In this document: positions 45,608-58,749 of the stretch, piece by piece
Position numbering within the stretch: position 1 is the stretch's first letter
How the letters are laid out: each line of letters opens with the position of its first letter
Assembly (NCBI GenBank): GCA_000827495.1
Contig: KN817581.1
Location: 62,001 to 126,000 of the forward strand
DNA from: Hypholoma sublateritium FD-334 SS-4
Taxonomy: Eukaryota > Basidiomycota > Agaricomycetes > Agaricales > Strophariaceae
Direction: 5' to 3'
Length of the DNA stretch: 64,000 nt
Made by a program: the position numbers and the translations under genes
Notes under the pieces: generated by a model
The model's database searches: none
Seen by the model: only the letters and a program-made list of their open reading frames with translations
What the model was told of the DNA's origin: nothing

Positions 45608-47430
45608 TCAGAAGAAATTCATTGATAGCTGTTGATGGATGAAATGACTGTCACAATAAAACATACACCTATTAGCTGGTGCATAGACAGTGTGCGTTTG
45701 GCATACCAGTGCCGTGGCGGAATCGGAGCTCTGAATGACGGAATTGACTTCGAGTGTTCCGGATCCAGAAACCGGAGGCCCAGAGTCCACTGCTTTCCCC
45801 TTGCCGTTAGGAAGATGCGAGACCTCCGAGTTAGAGTTCAAATCAGATGCCCCAGGGTCCTCTGTTTTCACAGCTGTGAATTTCGTTTCTTCCAATCTTT
45901 TCCAGGTATTCTTCGAAAGTAGAGGATTGATCGTACGAATAAACAGACATTGATTGGTAAACGTGATATCCTCCGGTTCGTCAGGGAGCCTGAGATCAGT
46001 GGATTCCCGGATGCTGGGTCCGGTCCTGCCCTCGGCGATGCCAGAATACTCCCACTTGTAGGAGCGACCTGCTTGTTCAAGAGGTTTGAAATCAAGTTGG
46101 AATGGTGCCTGTGCTGTGGATGAAGAACGGGAAAATGTTGCCATCCCCCACGCTTTAGCTTTGTCCCACCCAGTGACCAGTCGAAGATCACCGTTTTTGG
46201 CCTGTCGACCGCGCTTGCCATTAGTGTAGCGATACCAGTCCTCGATGTTTGCGTCCACATATTCGCTGAACCTTGTAAGATTGAGAAGATTGCTAGAGTC
46301 GGAGCCCTTTGGAATGGCGAGAATTGCCCCTTCTGAGTCTGTGGTCTCGAATGTTAAACCACTACACATGTGGATCCGATACGTCAAACCCTCTGGAACA
46401 AATAGAGTAGGCAAGGCTTACGACGAATCTCCTCGGCCGTCGTTCTGAGTTCTCTTGACTGAAGCACTTGCAAGGTAGCTATCTTCGGCGAATTCTTCTT
46501 GGTCTTCGACATCTTCAGGTTCAAGAGGCGGACTGAGTGGGATAAATCTTTCCGGAACTCGACCACCGTGTATAGGGTGTTCGGCCGGCAGTAATATATT
46601 GAACAGAAAATCGAAGCTTCCCGAGAAGGTGATGAGGCCCACGTCGCCAATGCTAATCCCCTTTCTGCGATACTCGATTGGCAGCCGACGGTTTACAGCT
46701 GGAAGCCAAAGGGGACTTCCACGCCCCTTTACAGACAGGTGTCGGTAATATATGTCGCAATTCCGCATAATTGGTAAGATTTGAGGTCTTGCCTTTGAAC
46801 AAGAATCAATTTATGACTAGCCGAAAGACAATGGTAAGGATACTTACCGCGAAATTATCGTTGTTACGCACATATGAGCTCTGTTCATTATGACCTTCTA
46901 CATCCTGGTACTCGTCTCGGCTTCTAACGGTGGCCTGATTTCGGACATCAAACAAGCTTGAGAATAACATCTTATTCATCAAAAGCTTTTAACATACCGA
47001 ACTCGCAGCTCTGTGAGCTGCAGTGCTGTTTTCCTCTTGCGACTCTTTACGTCGAGATGATGTGAGCGAATGTTACAAGTAGAGATAAGATATACACTTA
47101 CGGCCCGTGTTAATATAATTAGTCACACTGATACTGGGCCCACTGTAATTCTCAAAATGTCCACCTTGAATGTCGATTCCCGCTGCGTGTGCAAAAAATG
47201 ACGATGAAGTCTGGGCCACGGGCGCGGCCTCTGGTGCCCTGATGAATCAAACACACGTTTGAGTTCATATTCACGTATATTATGGCAGAATGCATACCGA
47301 ACCGGAAGTGAGCTTGATTCATCGATACGCTGACTAGCTTGCCTCCCGCGAGCATTAAATGCACGAGATAAAACAGCGACCACCCCGCCAGCTCGGTCGG
47401 AACTTCGTTCCCTGTTAGCGGGGAGTCCAT
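45608..47430 (-). CDS. Uncharacterised Agaricomycete protein family member
   Basis: Multi-exon gene read right to left. The pieces visible in order are RAFNARGRQASQR near the start, GGHFENYSGPSISVTNYINT (about 47110-47165), SLFDVRNQATVRSRDEYQD (about 46850-46965) and MRNCDIYYRHLSVKGRGSPL (46768 on). Then IGDVGLITFSGSFDFLFNIL, and in the last exon GAILAIPKG, WYRYTNGKRGR and LRLVTGWDKAKAWGMATF. This order of blocks is one I recognise from a mushroom-specific hypothetical family present in many copies per genome; its function is unknown. The join between 46425 and 46400 did not resolve in phase with the obvious sites, so a small defect is possible. The 3' end can contain a 78-nt in-phase intron near 45700-45630. 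Start position is approximate. Confidence 0.6.
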
Positions 47431-49958
47431 TGCCCGGGATCTATGATATCTGCGTCACAGAGATCTGAATGTGATTGCGGAAGGAAAAATACCAATTGCT
47501 GCTGGGGTGGCATCGTTTATAATAACAGGTCTTCGTCAACTATGTGGGCGGTGGCAATTCAAACGGTTGCCCGAGGACCATATATTTTATCGAGCGGGAA
47601 TCTGCAGGACGCGCTTCTTACGGGTGTCAAGTGAGAGCTAAAGCTGTAGGCGCTGATGGCTTGGGGAAAGAAGAAAGAAAGCAGCTCTGCGCAGTAGATT
47701 ATCAAAAGATAGATGTTGTTGTCGACGATGGGCAGGGAACGAGTAGTTGTTTTGAGCCTTGCTGAGTTCGTAATCTACTTCTGGTCCGCTCCTCGAAGGC
47801 TCTTCACCAAAGCCCCTTGCGTAATCGAGGGCACGATTCCAGCAGGGTCAACTGATTTGTGGATGTCCGACGTGTAGTAGCAGCGACAGTATTTTACTTG
47901 ACTCGCCGAGTCGGCTGTGCAGCTCAGGCTCGGCTAAATTGGGCCGCTTTTGCCGACTCGAACTATTTTTACTGAGGGGCAACAGAATCCAGATACTTTT
48001 GCTTTACTTTTTTTTCTCCACATCACGCACATTGCGTGCATATTAGACTAACCTTGTAGGCCGGTACAATATGGGTGCAATCAAGGTGCAATACATTTGG
48101 ATACTTTCTGGATTTTACTTCTAGGAATAGCCTTTTGAAAGACTTTTAAATTTTGGCCAACTTTCAGCCGCCGGTAGATCTCCCTCAGTCTCCCTTCTCG
48201 ACGTACTGAAATCCACCCTGCCGTTGCGCTGGATTACGCTGCTGAAGATGATTTGGGTGATCTATTGAAGTCAGGCTCGCAATATTCAGCATGTTATCTC
48301 AAGTACATACCTGTTTGCACTTACTATACTGTGCTTTGCCGCTCGGACTTTGCAACACGGCCGTCTAAATTTATTCAAAGCCAATTTATAACAACAATTA
48401 TTCCGTCTGAATAATTCAGTGTCCGGGTAGAACCTTAGAGAGCCTGAGCTCACGATATTATATATATTTTCGCCCAATTTTCACTTGGCCTTTGGCAGAG
48501 GTCTTTGAAACACCGCACTCCGACGGTCGGCGGTTGACGAGACGACAACCTGCCACACAAACCACTGTTGTCTGTGGTCTGTTGTCTGCTACGCTTGTTT
48601 GACGCTCGAAAATCTTCAGCAACATATGCTATCAGACAAAGGACTATCACTCACTGATTCTCAATTTCAAGAACATCCTGCCTTCCTCTCTACCGACGCA
48701 ATGTTGAAGAAGAAATTACAGGGAAAGTCAGCTTCGAAGGAAGCAATTCTGCCATAAGATGTTGCTTGCATCGACGTCTGCCGTTGCAGGAAGTATAGTC
48801 AACTTGCATGTGCGGTCCGTTGTGAAGGGTTATCTTGGGGATTTTCGGCATTGGCAAGCAATTTTCTTGGTCACGGTGGATGTTCCCCTTGTAGCTCATT
48901 CTTCCCTGCGACCTCGATCTTTGCCTGGACAGTAATACCAATCCCTCTCCGATTTACAGGGCGAATCTCTGGTGGAGAAGCTATCGGCTGTCTGACGGCG
49001 AACCCCGCATCGGCGGGACACTTTGGATTCATCCCAGAACCAACTGAATCCTGTTCATCGTGGGTCAAGAGGATTTTCCATTGACCTACAGCCCGGATAA
49101 CTGCGACCAGAGTCCAGCGCATCTCGAGTCGATCGCAACCTTGATGGACGTGTGTCAGTGCCGCAGACTTGTAACGGCCATTGACCTTCCTCGGAGCAAC
49201 TTGTGCAATTCAATATCTGCTATGAACTCTGAAAAAGCGCAAACGCCGCACCTCTGAAAATGGACATTCCTGCTCTTCACCTTCACATCGATCAATTAGA
49301 TCCTAGGGCGCCTAAGTTACCTGCATTTTCTCGCCCAAACAAAAGATTCTTTGCTCTCTGGTCAGCTCTCTGGCCAACGCCGTTTCTAGGCAAAATATCT
49401 TATGCTTGCTTGAAATTTAGTCTTTTGAAGGCACTTCTATGGTTTGGGAGAATCACAGGCTTACCTGACATATTCACAGTGCGGAATCTGTGTACAGCGC
49501 ATCTGCATGCTTCGCTACATGAGCTTTCGTCATGGAGCTTCCAGCTGGCGCTTTTTTATGCTAGGTGGGCGCAGATCCCACAGAAGTTCATGAAAATACG
49601 CATCCCATCTGGAGACCCGTTCCCAGGCGGCAGGGGCGCTTGCACGAAGATAGAATGGACGAGACCGAGAGCGCGAAAAGCAAAGATTACCAGTTATACA
49701 CAACTTGCATCGACGGTTGGTCATGTTTGGTATTCACTGCTCTCATGTTCGCAAGTTATGCCGGCAATGATCGCGCTTTCGATACTAAATAAAGCACAGC
49801 CTGCGTTGCGTTCAACTCGGATTGTACGACTCATCATATCCTCGCCACCATCACCCGAGCCTACGTCCTTGGACCCGCTTCTTTGGACTCAACCCAGACA
49901 ACCAGTCCCACCTCGTAATATTTTCCTTTGCGAACCTTTCTTTGTTATCGATCGCACG
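47431..49958. other. Intergenic, no gene supported
   Basis: 2.5 kb with scattered short frames. A 280-codon plus frame begins at 49260, but its first 230 codons have no domain and odd composition. A 43-codon frame at 48627 is equally unsupported. No terminal repeats or transposase motifs were seen. Confidence 0.35.
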
Positions 49959-51195
49959 ATGTCATTTTCTACGCAGCCGCTGCCATCTATCTCTTTGGTA
50001 CTCGCGTATGATCGCGCCCTCACGGCCGCACGTTCCTCCACCGCCGTTGACATGGGTACATTTTCCTCGCAGTTGGCAACAGAATACTTGGTATGTCCGT
50101 AATTTATTCAGTTCCCTGACAGCCTCTTATGTCTAGTGGCCCTGCGTAGGGTAGCGTAAATGGGCGCTCTCTGAGCGCCGACGAGCGAACTGGCCGTCCA
50201 GTACGTATATCTACCAAGTTTATCACTCAAATATACGATTCTAAAGTCAAACGTCTTGCACGATCTTCAATTCAAGGAGCTCACGGGGATTCACTCGCAA
50301 TTTACATCTGTAAGTATATCTCCCTATCGTCGTACTTTCTGCCGCATCTGACACATTCTAGAATACGGCAATGAGCCTTCTACGCAATTTTATGCTATAT
50401 CTCAAGGATGCCTGCATTTTTCCATGCACGACTTCCTGAGCTTGAGCTCTCCGAGCAATGTCAATGTCGAGAGCAAGTCGAGACATGACATTCCCGATCG
50501 ATTTCAAATACGTCATTTATTGCCGATTTTCTCAATTCATTTGTATCAATGTCCTATTAACCTATAACGTAGATCCCACTTCAAGACATTCTTACCTCAA
50601 TGAAGTGGGTATAACGGTATCGAACTCGATAAGTATGGGATTGTAGTTCATTAGGTCGTATGAAATGATTCAATCAAGATAAGATAAGATAAAGACAAAT
50701 CTAGCTCACAGATGATGCGCTGGCTCAACGACGCCGCGGCACGGCGCGTGCCAACTTGCTCAGGACCATCAACGCCTTCAACACACAAATCACAGGTCCA
50801 TCGACTTCAGTCAGATCATGCAACTCCGAGCGATTGACTAGACGACTTTCACTAAGCAAAACCCAGATCCGGAAAAAATCGACCACCTGGTGCGGCATGG
50901 ACGAAAGCCAGTGCTTTGGGAACGCATGGAGGTACTGTCTTGTTTTGACCAGTTTATGTCCAAAGAGCGATACAGCTGCTATCTGGACATGATGAAGTAC
51001 CGGGTTGACAATGTCCTCAGCGGCAGAGAGGGCATGCTTCGAATTCTCGAGCGACACGGGAAGAAATATCTAGGCTCGGTAGCCAATGACTCGGAGGGGA
51101 TCGTAGAGGCAGTTCGATACGGCGAAGATGTTCTACCCTGGCCGTACAAGGATTTATTTCATCGATCGGCTGAGGAATTTTTTCTTTTGGGATAG
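49959..51195 (+). CDS. Uncharacterised multi-exon gene, possibly decayed
   Basis: Exon-like pieces share one strand and have plausible splice borders. The first is 49959-50090 (MSFSTQPLPSISLVLAYDRA, donor gtatgt). The second is near 50250-50310 (NVLHDLQFKELTGIHSQFTS, donor gtaagt). The third is near 50370-50440 (NTAMSLLRNFMLYLKD). The last is a block of about 110 codons ending at 51195 (NPDPEKIDHLVRHGRKPVLW through HRSAEEFFLLG). A linking piece RGTARANLLRTINAFNTQIT lies just before it. I could not assemble all joins in phase. The helical, charged composition looks like real protein, but I do not recognise the family. Confidence 0.35.
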
Positions 51196-52156
51196 CTCAT
51201 GACAGCGGTAGTATCTACACAAAGTGGATATGTATAGCTGTTGGATTCACGGGGATGATTGATGCGGAACTGGAAACACCGTACACTACGAGTAAGTACT
51301 TCTCACTTGTCTCTCGCCGAACACGGATTAACAATGAACATTTCCTGCAGAAAGATATACCCCATCTAAAGACTAATGATAATTGACCAGTGCAGGTTAG
51401 TGCAGGTTGTGCCGGTGACGCCAGGTGCACATGTTTATATTTTTACACCTACGTTGCGTATCAGATATTCATGCGTGTATATACGACGATGATTGGACGA
51501 TGATAAGTTACTGCGCTCTCTGAGACCTTCCAAACGTATTTTAAGTTGGGACTGCTAACTACGATTCACGTCGGGTTCGCTCTGCATTCTGAGTTGCGAT
51601 TATGACCTGTCAAACGCCGAGCCTATGAGGCTCCTTGAAATGGAGAAACCGCTGCAAAAAAATCTGTAAATTCTCTAGCCTTTCCAAAATATTTACATAC
51701 GTCGACGACAGTCTGTTCTCAGTGCTCACAGCTTAAAAGTTGGGTAAGTATGACGTGGATGACACGCGTATTTGAAGTTAGATGCCGCGTGCGGCCATGT
51801 GCGGCCTGCGGCATCAGAGTAAAGCAGCCGTCGCGAGGTTGAAGAAAGCTCTTCCTCGCCATCACCACGAATTAATTCCCAAGAAAACTGCTCTCATTCC
51901 AAACGCATAATCTCCGCACCATTGGATTCTTGAAAAAATCTACCATATCGTGTGGTGAATACGTCCCAAATTGCACAATATCTGTGAACCTGGCACATGC
52001 TCAGCGGACCAAATGTGGTTCCTTCCGTGAACCCAATGGGTATAGTTTCCCGTGTTTTAATTGCTTCAACATAAAGCCAGGAGGTTCCCCGCATTCCAGG
52101 ACTCCGTTTCCATACCCCGCATCCCTCCGTTGATCATCGACATAAGGAGCTCCGCA
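51196..52156. other. Intergenic, upstream region of carnitine acetyltransferase
   Basis: No gene supported. Around 51780-51850 there is a GC-rich imperfect repeat (gcggccatgtgcggcctgcgg). The stretch 51840-52156 is the likely promoter and leader of the next gene. Confidence 0.35.
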
Positions 52157-52261
52157 ATGGCGGCCAATGTCCTCAAGTAAGACTCCGCTTCCAACCCTTT
52201 TCGGCCCCCGCTGAAGTAACCCTTATCTCTTCCCCTTCTCGCCCTCCGAATCTTTTCTTCG

Positions 52262-55261
52262 ATGCCTGACACTGGCCCTGCGACGCCGCTCAACAGCAAG
52301 AAACCAGTAAATCGCACTTTGGCGTACCAGGACAAACTCCCCAAGCTCCCAATTCCACCACTCCAAGACACATGTAAACGTTATCTACGCGCGCTGGAGG
52401 CACTACAAGACGAGAAGGATCATGCCGTTACACAAGCTGCCGTGCAGGAATTCCTCGAAACAGATGGCCCCAAGCTCGATGAACTGCTAAGAGATTACGC
52501 TCAGGACAAGGATAGGTGCGCGTATGCTGGGACTATCTGAATTAGGCTCTGATCGGATCCTTTCCACAGCTACATCGAAGAGTTCTGGTACGAGTCGTAT
52601 CTGTCACACAGCGACCCCGTCGTGCTCGCATTGAACCCATTCTTTGTCCTCGAGTATGTTTTTTCTCTTTTGATTTCATTGGCTCCGTGAACGGTTCTTT
52701 GCTCACAGGAATGATCCGACACCCGATCGAGGATCGCAGCTTCCTCGCGCTGCTTCTCTCATAGTTTCTTCTCTCGGGTTCATCCATGATCTGCGGGCAG
52801 GTATTCTGGAGCCCGACACCATTCGCGGCATCCCACTGGATATGGACCAGTACTCGCGATTGTTTGGCACCTCCAGAATACCCACAGACGTATGCCTCGC
52901 TAATTTTGTGCTTTCAAGTTCCCCATCATTAATTGATATCGCCACCCACGCAGAGGGGCTGCAGAATGGAAGTCCATTCAGAGTCTAGGCACATTGTCGT
53001 CCTCCGGCGGGGACAATTCTGTTCGTCTATTCGCCTATGTATAAATATCTCTGAGAACTGACCTCTTATGTTTAACAGACTGGTTCGACGTTCTCGATGA
53101 CGAGAACCTCCCGGTACTCACAGAACGCGAAGTGCTGCGTAATTTGCAAGCTATCATCAACGATGCTGATAGTACAGATCGATCTCGTGTAAGAAAACTA
53201 CTGGAAATCCCCGAATCCCACTGATTTACCATCATCATCATGTTTTCAGGTCGCACGCGGTGCTATTGGCGTGCTCTCGACCGAGAACCGTAAAGTCTGG
53301 TCTGGACTTCGTCTGATGCTGTCTGAAGACAGGAACAATAAAGCATGCCTTGACATCGTCGACAATGCTCTCTTCGTTGTATGTCTCGACGACACCGCTC
53401 CTCAGAACCTTGCCGATCTTTGCAGCAACTTCCTGTGCGGAACTTACAGCCTTCAAGGCGGCGAGCAGGTGGGAACCTGTACGAATCGGTGGTACGATAA
53501 GGTATGTGTTTCCCCGGAGAAATGGCGATTGGTACCAGGCAGCGGTAGTTGATTGGGTCGTATTTATATTTAGCTCCAAATTATTGTCTGCGCGGACGGC
53601 GCAGCAGGCATTAACTTCGAGCATACGGGCGTCGATGGACACACTGTCCTGCGCTTCGCAGCTGACATCTTCACGCAAGGTCTCATGCTCCTCGCCAAGT
53701 CCATCAACCCGTCTGCTCCGACACTATTCAACGTGCCGCTTTCTCCATATGCCAAGGCGAATAAAGTTCCCCGTGGCCAAACCAGTAGGCAGAGACGTAT
53801 CGTTGCAATCATCATCCTGATTGACGTTCCTGGTTCTCAGAGCCTCCTTCTCCGATTGAGAAGATTGACACGACACCGAAGAAGCTCGAGTGGAATTTGA
53901 CGCCGGAGCTGCGCGCTGGCGTGCGGTTCGCAGAGACGCGAATAAGCGACTTAATCTGCCAGAACGACTGCCAAGCTCTCGAATTCAAAGGCTACGGCAA
54001 GAACTTCATCACGAGCCATGGATTTAGCCCCGACGCGTTTGTGCAGATGGCTTTCCAAGCGGCGTACTTCGGACTGTATGGTTGGTAGTTTGCTCTCAAA
54101 ATACTGAGTAAGGAATCTAATGATTTTTTTTCGCAGGCCGAACTGAATGTGTCTATGAACCCGCAATGACCAAGGCGTTCCTTCATGGTCGTACTGAGGC
54201 CATTCGTTCCACTCAATTAGAGAGCATAAATTTCACTAAGGTACGTGCCTATTGGCTTCGTCCCCTGCGGGAAAAACAAATCTGACAAATCGGAATCAGA
54301 CATTCTACTCAGAGGCACCGGCATCGCAGAAGGTGGCTGCTCTCCGGAAAGCATGCGAGCGCCACGTCAAACTCACGAGGGAGTGCAGTCAGGGTCTGGG
54401 TCAGGACAGGTGTGTTTCCTATTCTTTCTTCCAGTGTTTGTTCTCGTCTGATCATTGGTGTAGGCACTTGTACGCCATTTACTGCCTCGTTCAACGCCAG
54501 CTCCAGAATAAGCTCGAGAGCGAGCCGAATGGCATTACCCCTCCGTCGCCCACGACTCGAACCGAGCCACTTCACAAGGTATCTAAGATGCCCGCCATCT
54601 TCACCGACTCAGGCTGGGCGCTGCTCGGCACCTCCATCATCTCGACGTCAAACTGCGGCAATCCTGCGCTGCGCCTGTTCGGATTCGGCCCCGTTGCCGC
54701 AGATGGGTATGGTATCGGATACATCATCAAGGAGGACGGGATCTCCGTGTACGCCCCGGTCCCTTTCGACTGTCTGAGGAACGTTGCTGACAGTACAGCT
54801 TTATACAGCTGCGGATCCTCCAAGCACCTCCAGACGCGTCGATTCTTAGACACGCTGCAAGGCTACCTCCTTGACATGCAGCGGGTGCTCGTCCAGTTGC
54901 ACCGCTCTGCCAACCAGCGCCCCGCGCCATTCGTAGACCACGCTGGCATCCTGCGTGACTCGAAGACGGGCCGTCCTATTCATGGAGCCACATCTGATTC
55001 AAGTGAGGGCGAGGATGAGGAGTTTGTGCTGCGTACGTCGTGCTTGTGTGCCTCTGATATTCGTCTCGTTCTAATATATATCATTGATCACTCAGCTGGA
55101 TATTCATTCTTCGATGCCGGCGAGGTTGCTCTGTTGGGCCGCAAGAAGAAATCGCCGTTCTCTAATATTGGTACGCACCCGTCGTACCCCATCGTATTGG
55201 TCCCCTGCTAATTTAAGGCTTGCAATTTATAGGCAAGGTTATACCCCTCGCGGAATACTGA
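52262..55261 (+). CDS. Carnitine O-acetyltransferase
   Basis: Thirteen exons total 2286 nt (761 aa): 52262-52515, 52570-52653, 52709-52889, 52954-53020, 53079-53188, 53250-53501, 53574-53784, 53841-54080, 54137-54240, 54300-54409, 54464-55032, 55096-55170, 55233-55261. The choline/carnitine acyltransferase signature is complete. It starts LPKLPIPPLQDTCKRYL and has ARGAIGVLSTENRKVW. The catalytic His is in INFEHTGVDGHTVLRF (His codon 53623-53625, HxxxDG). Then come YGKNFITSHGFSPDAFVQMA and TECVYEPAMTKAFLHGRTE, and GFGPVAADGYGIGYIIKEDG near the end. It moves acetyl units between CoA and carnitine in mitochondria and peroxisomes. An alternative 20-nt first exon (ATG 52157) also joins in frame. 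There is no PTS1 at the C-terminus (LAEY). Confidence 0.92.
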
Positions 55262-56187
55262 TTTAAGGGATTGAGAAGGGAAGGCTCATATAGGGCCACT
55301 ATTTTTGTATTTATACCCGTTTTTTGTCGCTATGAACGTAAATGTCTTATGCTATGTATGCTAGTATATGCTCTTTGTAGTAAATTTTGAACTGGAAACA
55401 TCTTAATTCCAGTGGCCTTCAGAGAGTTGGTTCCTCCGAGGATTCAAGCACTCCATCAATAATTCTGCCGTGCGGTACCGTCGTCCGCAGCCTTTCTTTA
55501 TCAGCGTATTTTGCTCGACTCATGTACATAAGCAAGTACGGGTACTCGGAGGTGCCTCCGCTCCTGATGTTTCATTGTCCATTGATCATGCTTAGCAACT
55601 TAGCATGGTATGCCCGGAAGCTGCTGAGCTTGCGTCATACTTACGTTGCCACGATGTCGGATGAGCACCGAAGTACTTCGTATTGGGTAGTGACGGCAAA
55701 GTGACGGTCTGAAAATTCTTCATTGGGTATAAGTACCGCATTTATTAGGACAGTGATATGTAGGGCCTCAAAAAATTGTATTAAGGTAAAATACAGATAT
55801 TAGAAATTAAGTACATTTGATCTACAACAACTGGAGTAAGATCCATCCAGCTAGTAGTAATTTAGTGGGCGTTTACCACACAGTAAAATATAGAAATAGG
55901 TATTAGGATGGCGTCATGCGAAAATTAGAAAATAACAGAGATGTCGTTATTAATATTGCCGAAGCTTGCGGAAAAAAGAGCGATGTGAATGATTGGGGAG
56001 AATCTTGTGAATGGTACTCGACAGTGTGCGACTCTTAATTGCATCGAATGAGAAATCGACACGAAAAACATACTAGGTTGGGCACTGGAAACGCACCGAT
56101 TTTGAAGACTGTGCCGGGTTCCCTCCCATGGAAGCTTGCACGCCGTTTATCTGCCAAATATGATAAGTCCACAGCTCTAAGTCCGTG
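55262..56187. other. Intergenic, no gene seen
   Basis: AT-rich 3' flank. Short frames only. Nothing further is supported. Confidence 0.4.
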
Positions 56188-56467
56188 TCACGGACTGGCA
56201 CGCACAGGCTGGGAGCGTATGATATAGGACAGGTACTGGTGCTCCAGCGACTCGAAATCGCGTTGATCGTTTGTCGTCTGTGACCAAATTCCGTAAGTCA
56301 TAGCAATGATATGGAAGATATGGTAAACGGACCATTTTATACGTCTCAGGCATGGCAGGAAACGCGTCTATATCAGAGTCCCCGACGGTGGGCCACGTCT
56401 GCACGCATATTTTGTTGGAAATGAGAACGTGGGCAATAGATGGCAAAGGTAGACTGGAGAGCGACAT
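56188..56467 (-). CDS. Small protein, paralogue of the gene at 58750-59112
   Basis: Two exons, 56467-56333 and 56277-56188, encode 74 aa. The N-terminus MSLSSLPLPSIAHVLISNKI matches MSLSNLLLPSITQVLVTNGI of the gene at 58750-59112. Both first exons end in an ATG codon at a phase-0 GT donor. The second exons also align: RDFESLEHQYLSYIIRSQPV against RGIDVLEMQQLSYIYRTQPV. Preservation at two separate exons and at the splice phase argues that these are real genes, not chance frames. No signal peptide, long membrane segment or known domain is seen. Family unknown to me. Confidence 0.6.
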
Positions 56468-57135
56468 GGGTGGTAAACTGGAACAAGTTGATGACAGAGA
56501 TATTAGAGTAAAATAGATCCAAGAAACTAAGGAAGGTATTCTGAGGGAGGCCTCAGTGGTGACAGTGGGGGTAAAAACTGATGAGAAACGAAAAGTTCTG
56601 CGCGTCCGGCTTTTGAGCGAGTGGAGCCTTACACCGGAAGTCTATCAATAGACAGATCGTCCGCCATGCGCGGATGCGTGGCAAGCGCAAATTTTGTGAG
56701 TGACGGCCTTAGCTTCTCCATGCATTTACATAGCTGGAGGCAGACCAAAGAAATGTACTAGAAACAGAATCGGACCAGGAAGTGATTGGGAGATTGCTTC
56801 TATTAATATAGAGCAGAGATTGCAGTGCACCGGTTTCTTGCAGAGACGTCGCGATGGATGTTTGGTGATTCATCGCCCCCAAAACACCAAGCACATTGAA
56901 CGATCATGCTCAACGACGAGAAATGATGGGATGGGGTTGAGATGGGGTAGATAATAATAGATAAATACTCTAGGTGTATATAGCATTAGAAAGCTCGTAA
57001 GGATCCTACATTGGACGGTCATTGCGGGGGATATCGTGGATGTGTATATGTATCATTAAATATTGCTCCAGGGTATGTGGGCCCGGCCAGATACATACCG
57101 CCGCGCAGGACGCGATACTTTTGCGCAGAGCACGG

Positions 57136-58230
57136 TTAGACGTACTTGGAGAACAGGGGAATCAGTGATTGCGCAAGCGTGTAGCTGAATACAAGCTTCG
57201 GTCCGACGACGAGGATCTACAAGGGTGTCAGAATAGAGCTAGAGCGCGGCGCCGAGGGGCTGACCTTAGGTGTAAGACCCTTGAAGAAGGCTGTGGGGCC
57301 TTCATGCTTGATGAGGTCCTTCACGACGGTGAAGCCGGATACCTTGCGCTCAAAGTTGGCGTTCTGGATGCGGGTCTTGACGGTATCGAGGGGGGCAGCG
57401 ACGGTGATCGACGCGACGGCGCCAACGATGGAGGCGATGAAGTTTTGGCCCCAAGTAGCCTTAGAGAAGTCGGACACGCCAAGCGCGTACTCTTTAGTCA
57501 CTGCCGACGCACCGAAGAGCTTTGTGGAAAATTAGTGGCTATGTTTGGACAGGATGTATGGTACGCACCGCGAAGCTTCCGGGCGCGTTGCGGGCCATTG
57601 TCCAGCCCCAACCACGGTAGAGGGTGGTACCTTCTTCCATGAAGATGCGGACAACACCGCGGCCTCGGAATGCCTCCGGGTTCACCTGGCGCTTAATTTT
57701 AAGCGCGTCGAGGGGGAGTAGAACAACTTCGCCAATGCCAGTTAAGCTGCAGGTAGTCAGTAATCGCGTTTCAGCACAGCAAAGATGATACACACCTTCC
57801 GGCGGCAGCCTGAACGACCATTTTACCCTTACGCTCGCCGAACGTGTTCGTGAACTGTGTCTTGTAGTGACGGTTGATAAGATCATTGAACCACGGCTGT
57901 CCGCCGAACTTGTACACACGCTGCGCGACCTTGTAGCCTGCTGCGTAGCCGAGCCCAGGGAAGAGGGAGAGGAACTTGGTCACCGCCGGTTTCGCCGCCG
58001 CGTCCCGAAAGATGATTGGCGAAAGGTTCTTGAGCGACACCTGAATGTGCCTGTTAGCCAGGCATATTCACCGTGCCGTACGCAAAGTGTACCTTGTCTT
58101 TGTTGCTCATGAGGCGCTTCGCCACCGTGTCGACCGGGTGGAAGATGAGAAGCTCGGCGATACCAGAGGCTCCTGAGCCAAGGATGCGAGCAGCACCCGA
58201 GTCCTTTCCGTTAGATGGCAGCGGCGACAT
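57136..58230 (-). CDS. GGC1: Mitochondrial GTP/GDP carrier
   Basis: Five exons on the minus strand: 58230-58093, 58040-57796, 57746-57569, 57519-57265 and 57216-57136. They total 897 nt (298 aa). Mitochondrial carrier signatures are FHPVDTVAKRLMS (PxD), VLLPLDALKIKRQ and VAAPLDTVKTRIQ. The overall sequence closely follows yeast Ggc1/Yhm1: LFPGLGYAAGYKVAQRVYKF, LYRGWGWTMARNAPGSFALF, ATWGQNFIASIVGA, TAFFKGLTPK, GPKLVFSYTLAQSLIPLF. It exchanges GTP for GDP across the inner membrane, which supports mitochondrial translation and iron balance in yeast. The start at 58230 gives MSPLPSNGKDSGAARILG, the usual short leader. The gene sits between two paralogous small-protein genes on the same strand. 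Confidence 0.93.
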
Positions 58231-58749
58231 GGAAGTGGTGGCGGCGGTGAAGGCGACGACGGTAGTGGTGAGGTGAGGGGGGGAGGAAGTGGACGTGCGC
58301 TGTGCACGGCAAAAAATACGACGGTAACAGGTACAAACATACGGGCCGCCTACCCGAATCTTGTATAGAAAAGAGGGCTTCACGCTATGGCCGTTTAGGA
58401 AAAGCCTTCATGAGGCTTGAGAGTGTTTACACGGGACGGAGTATTGCAAAACGGTGGTATATTTCAGATAGAATTCAAGGTACATCAAATAGAGGATAGA
58501 TCGGGATTAATAGGAACTGTGCTTTTATATTTTTACAGTTATAAGCGAAAGAGAGCGTAAGTAGAGGTCAAGGACAGTGGAAGCGAGCTGCGCGGATAGG
58601 AAGACAAACGGTAGAGAGGTCAGCGGTCAGTGGTGGCGCAGGTGGAGAACGCGGTTCTTGAGATGGACGGGGACTATCTTGCGCAATACGGATGATAGAA
58701 CCGATCCAGTGTCCTGTAATCTCAGTCAGGCAGAGATCACAGGTAGATC

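Noticed and set aside
49260..50102. 280-codon plus frame
   Set aside because: Only its last part (from ATG 49959) looks like protein and ends at a good donor; the preceding codons have no domain and atypical composition.
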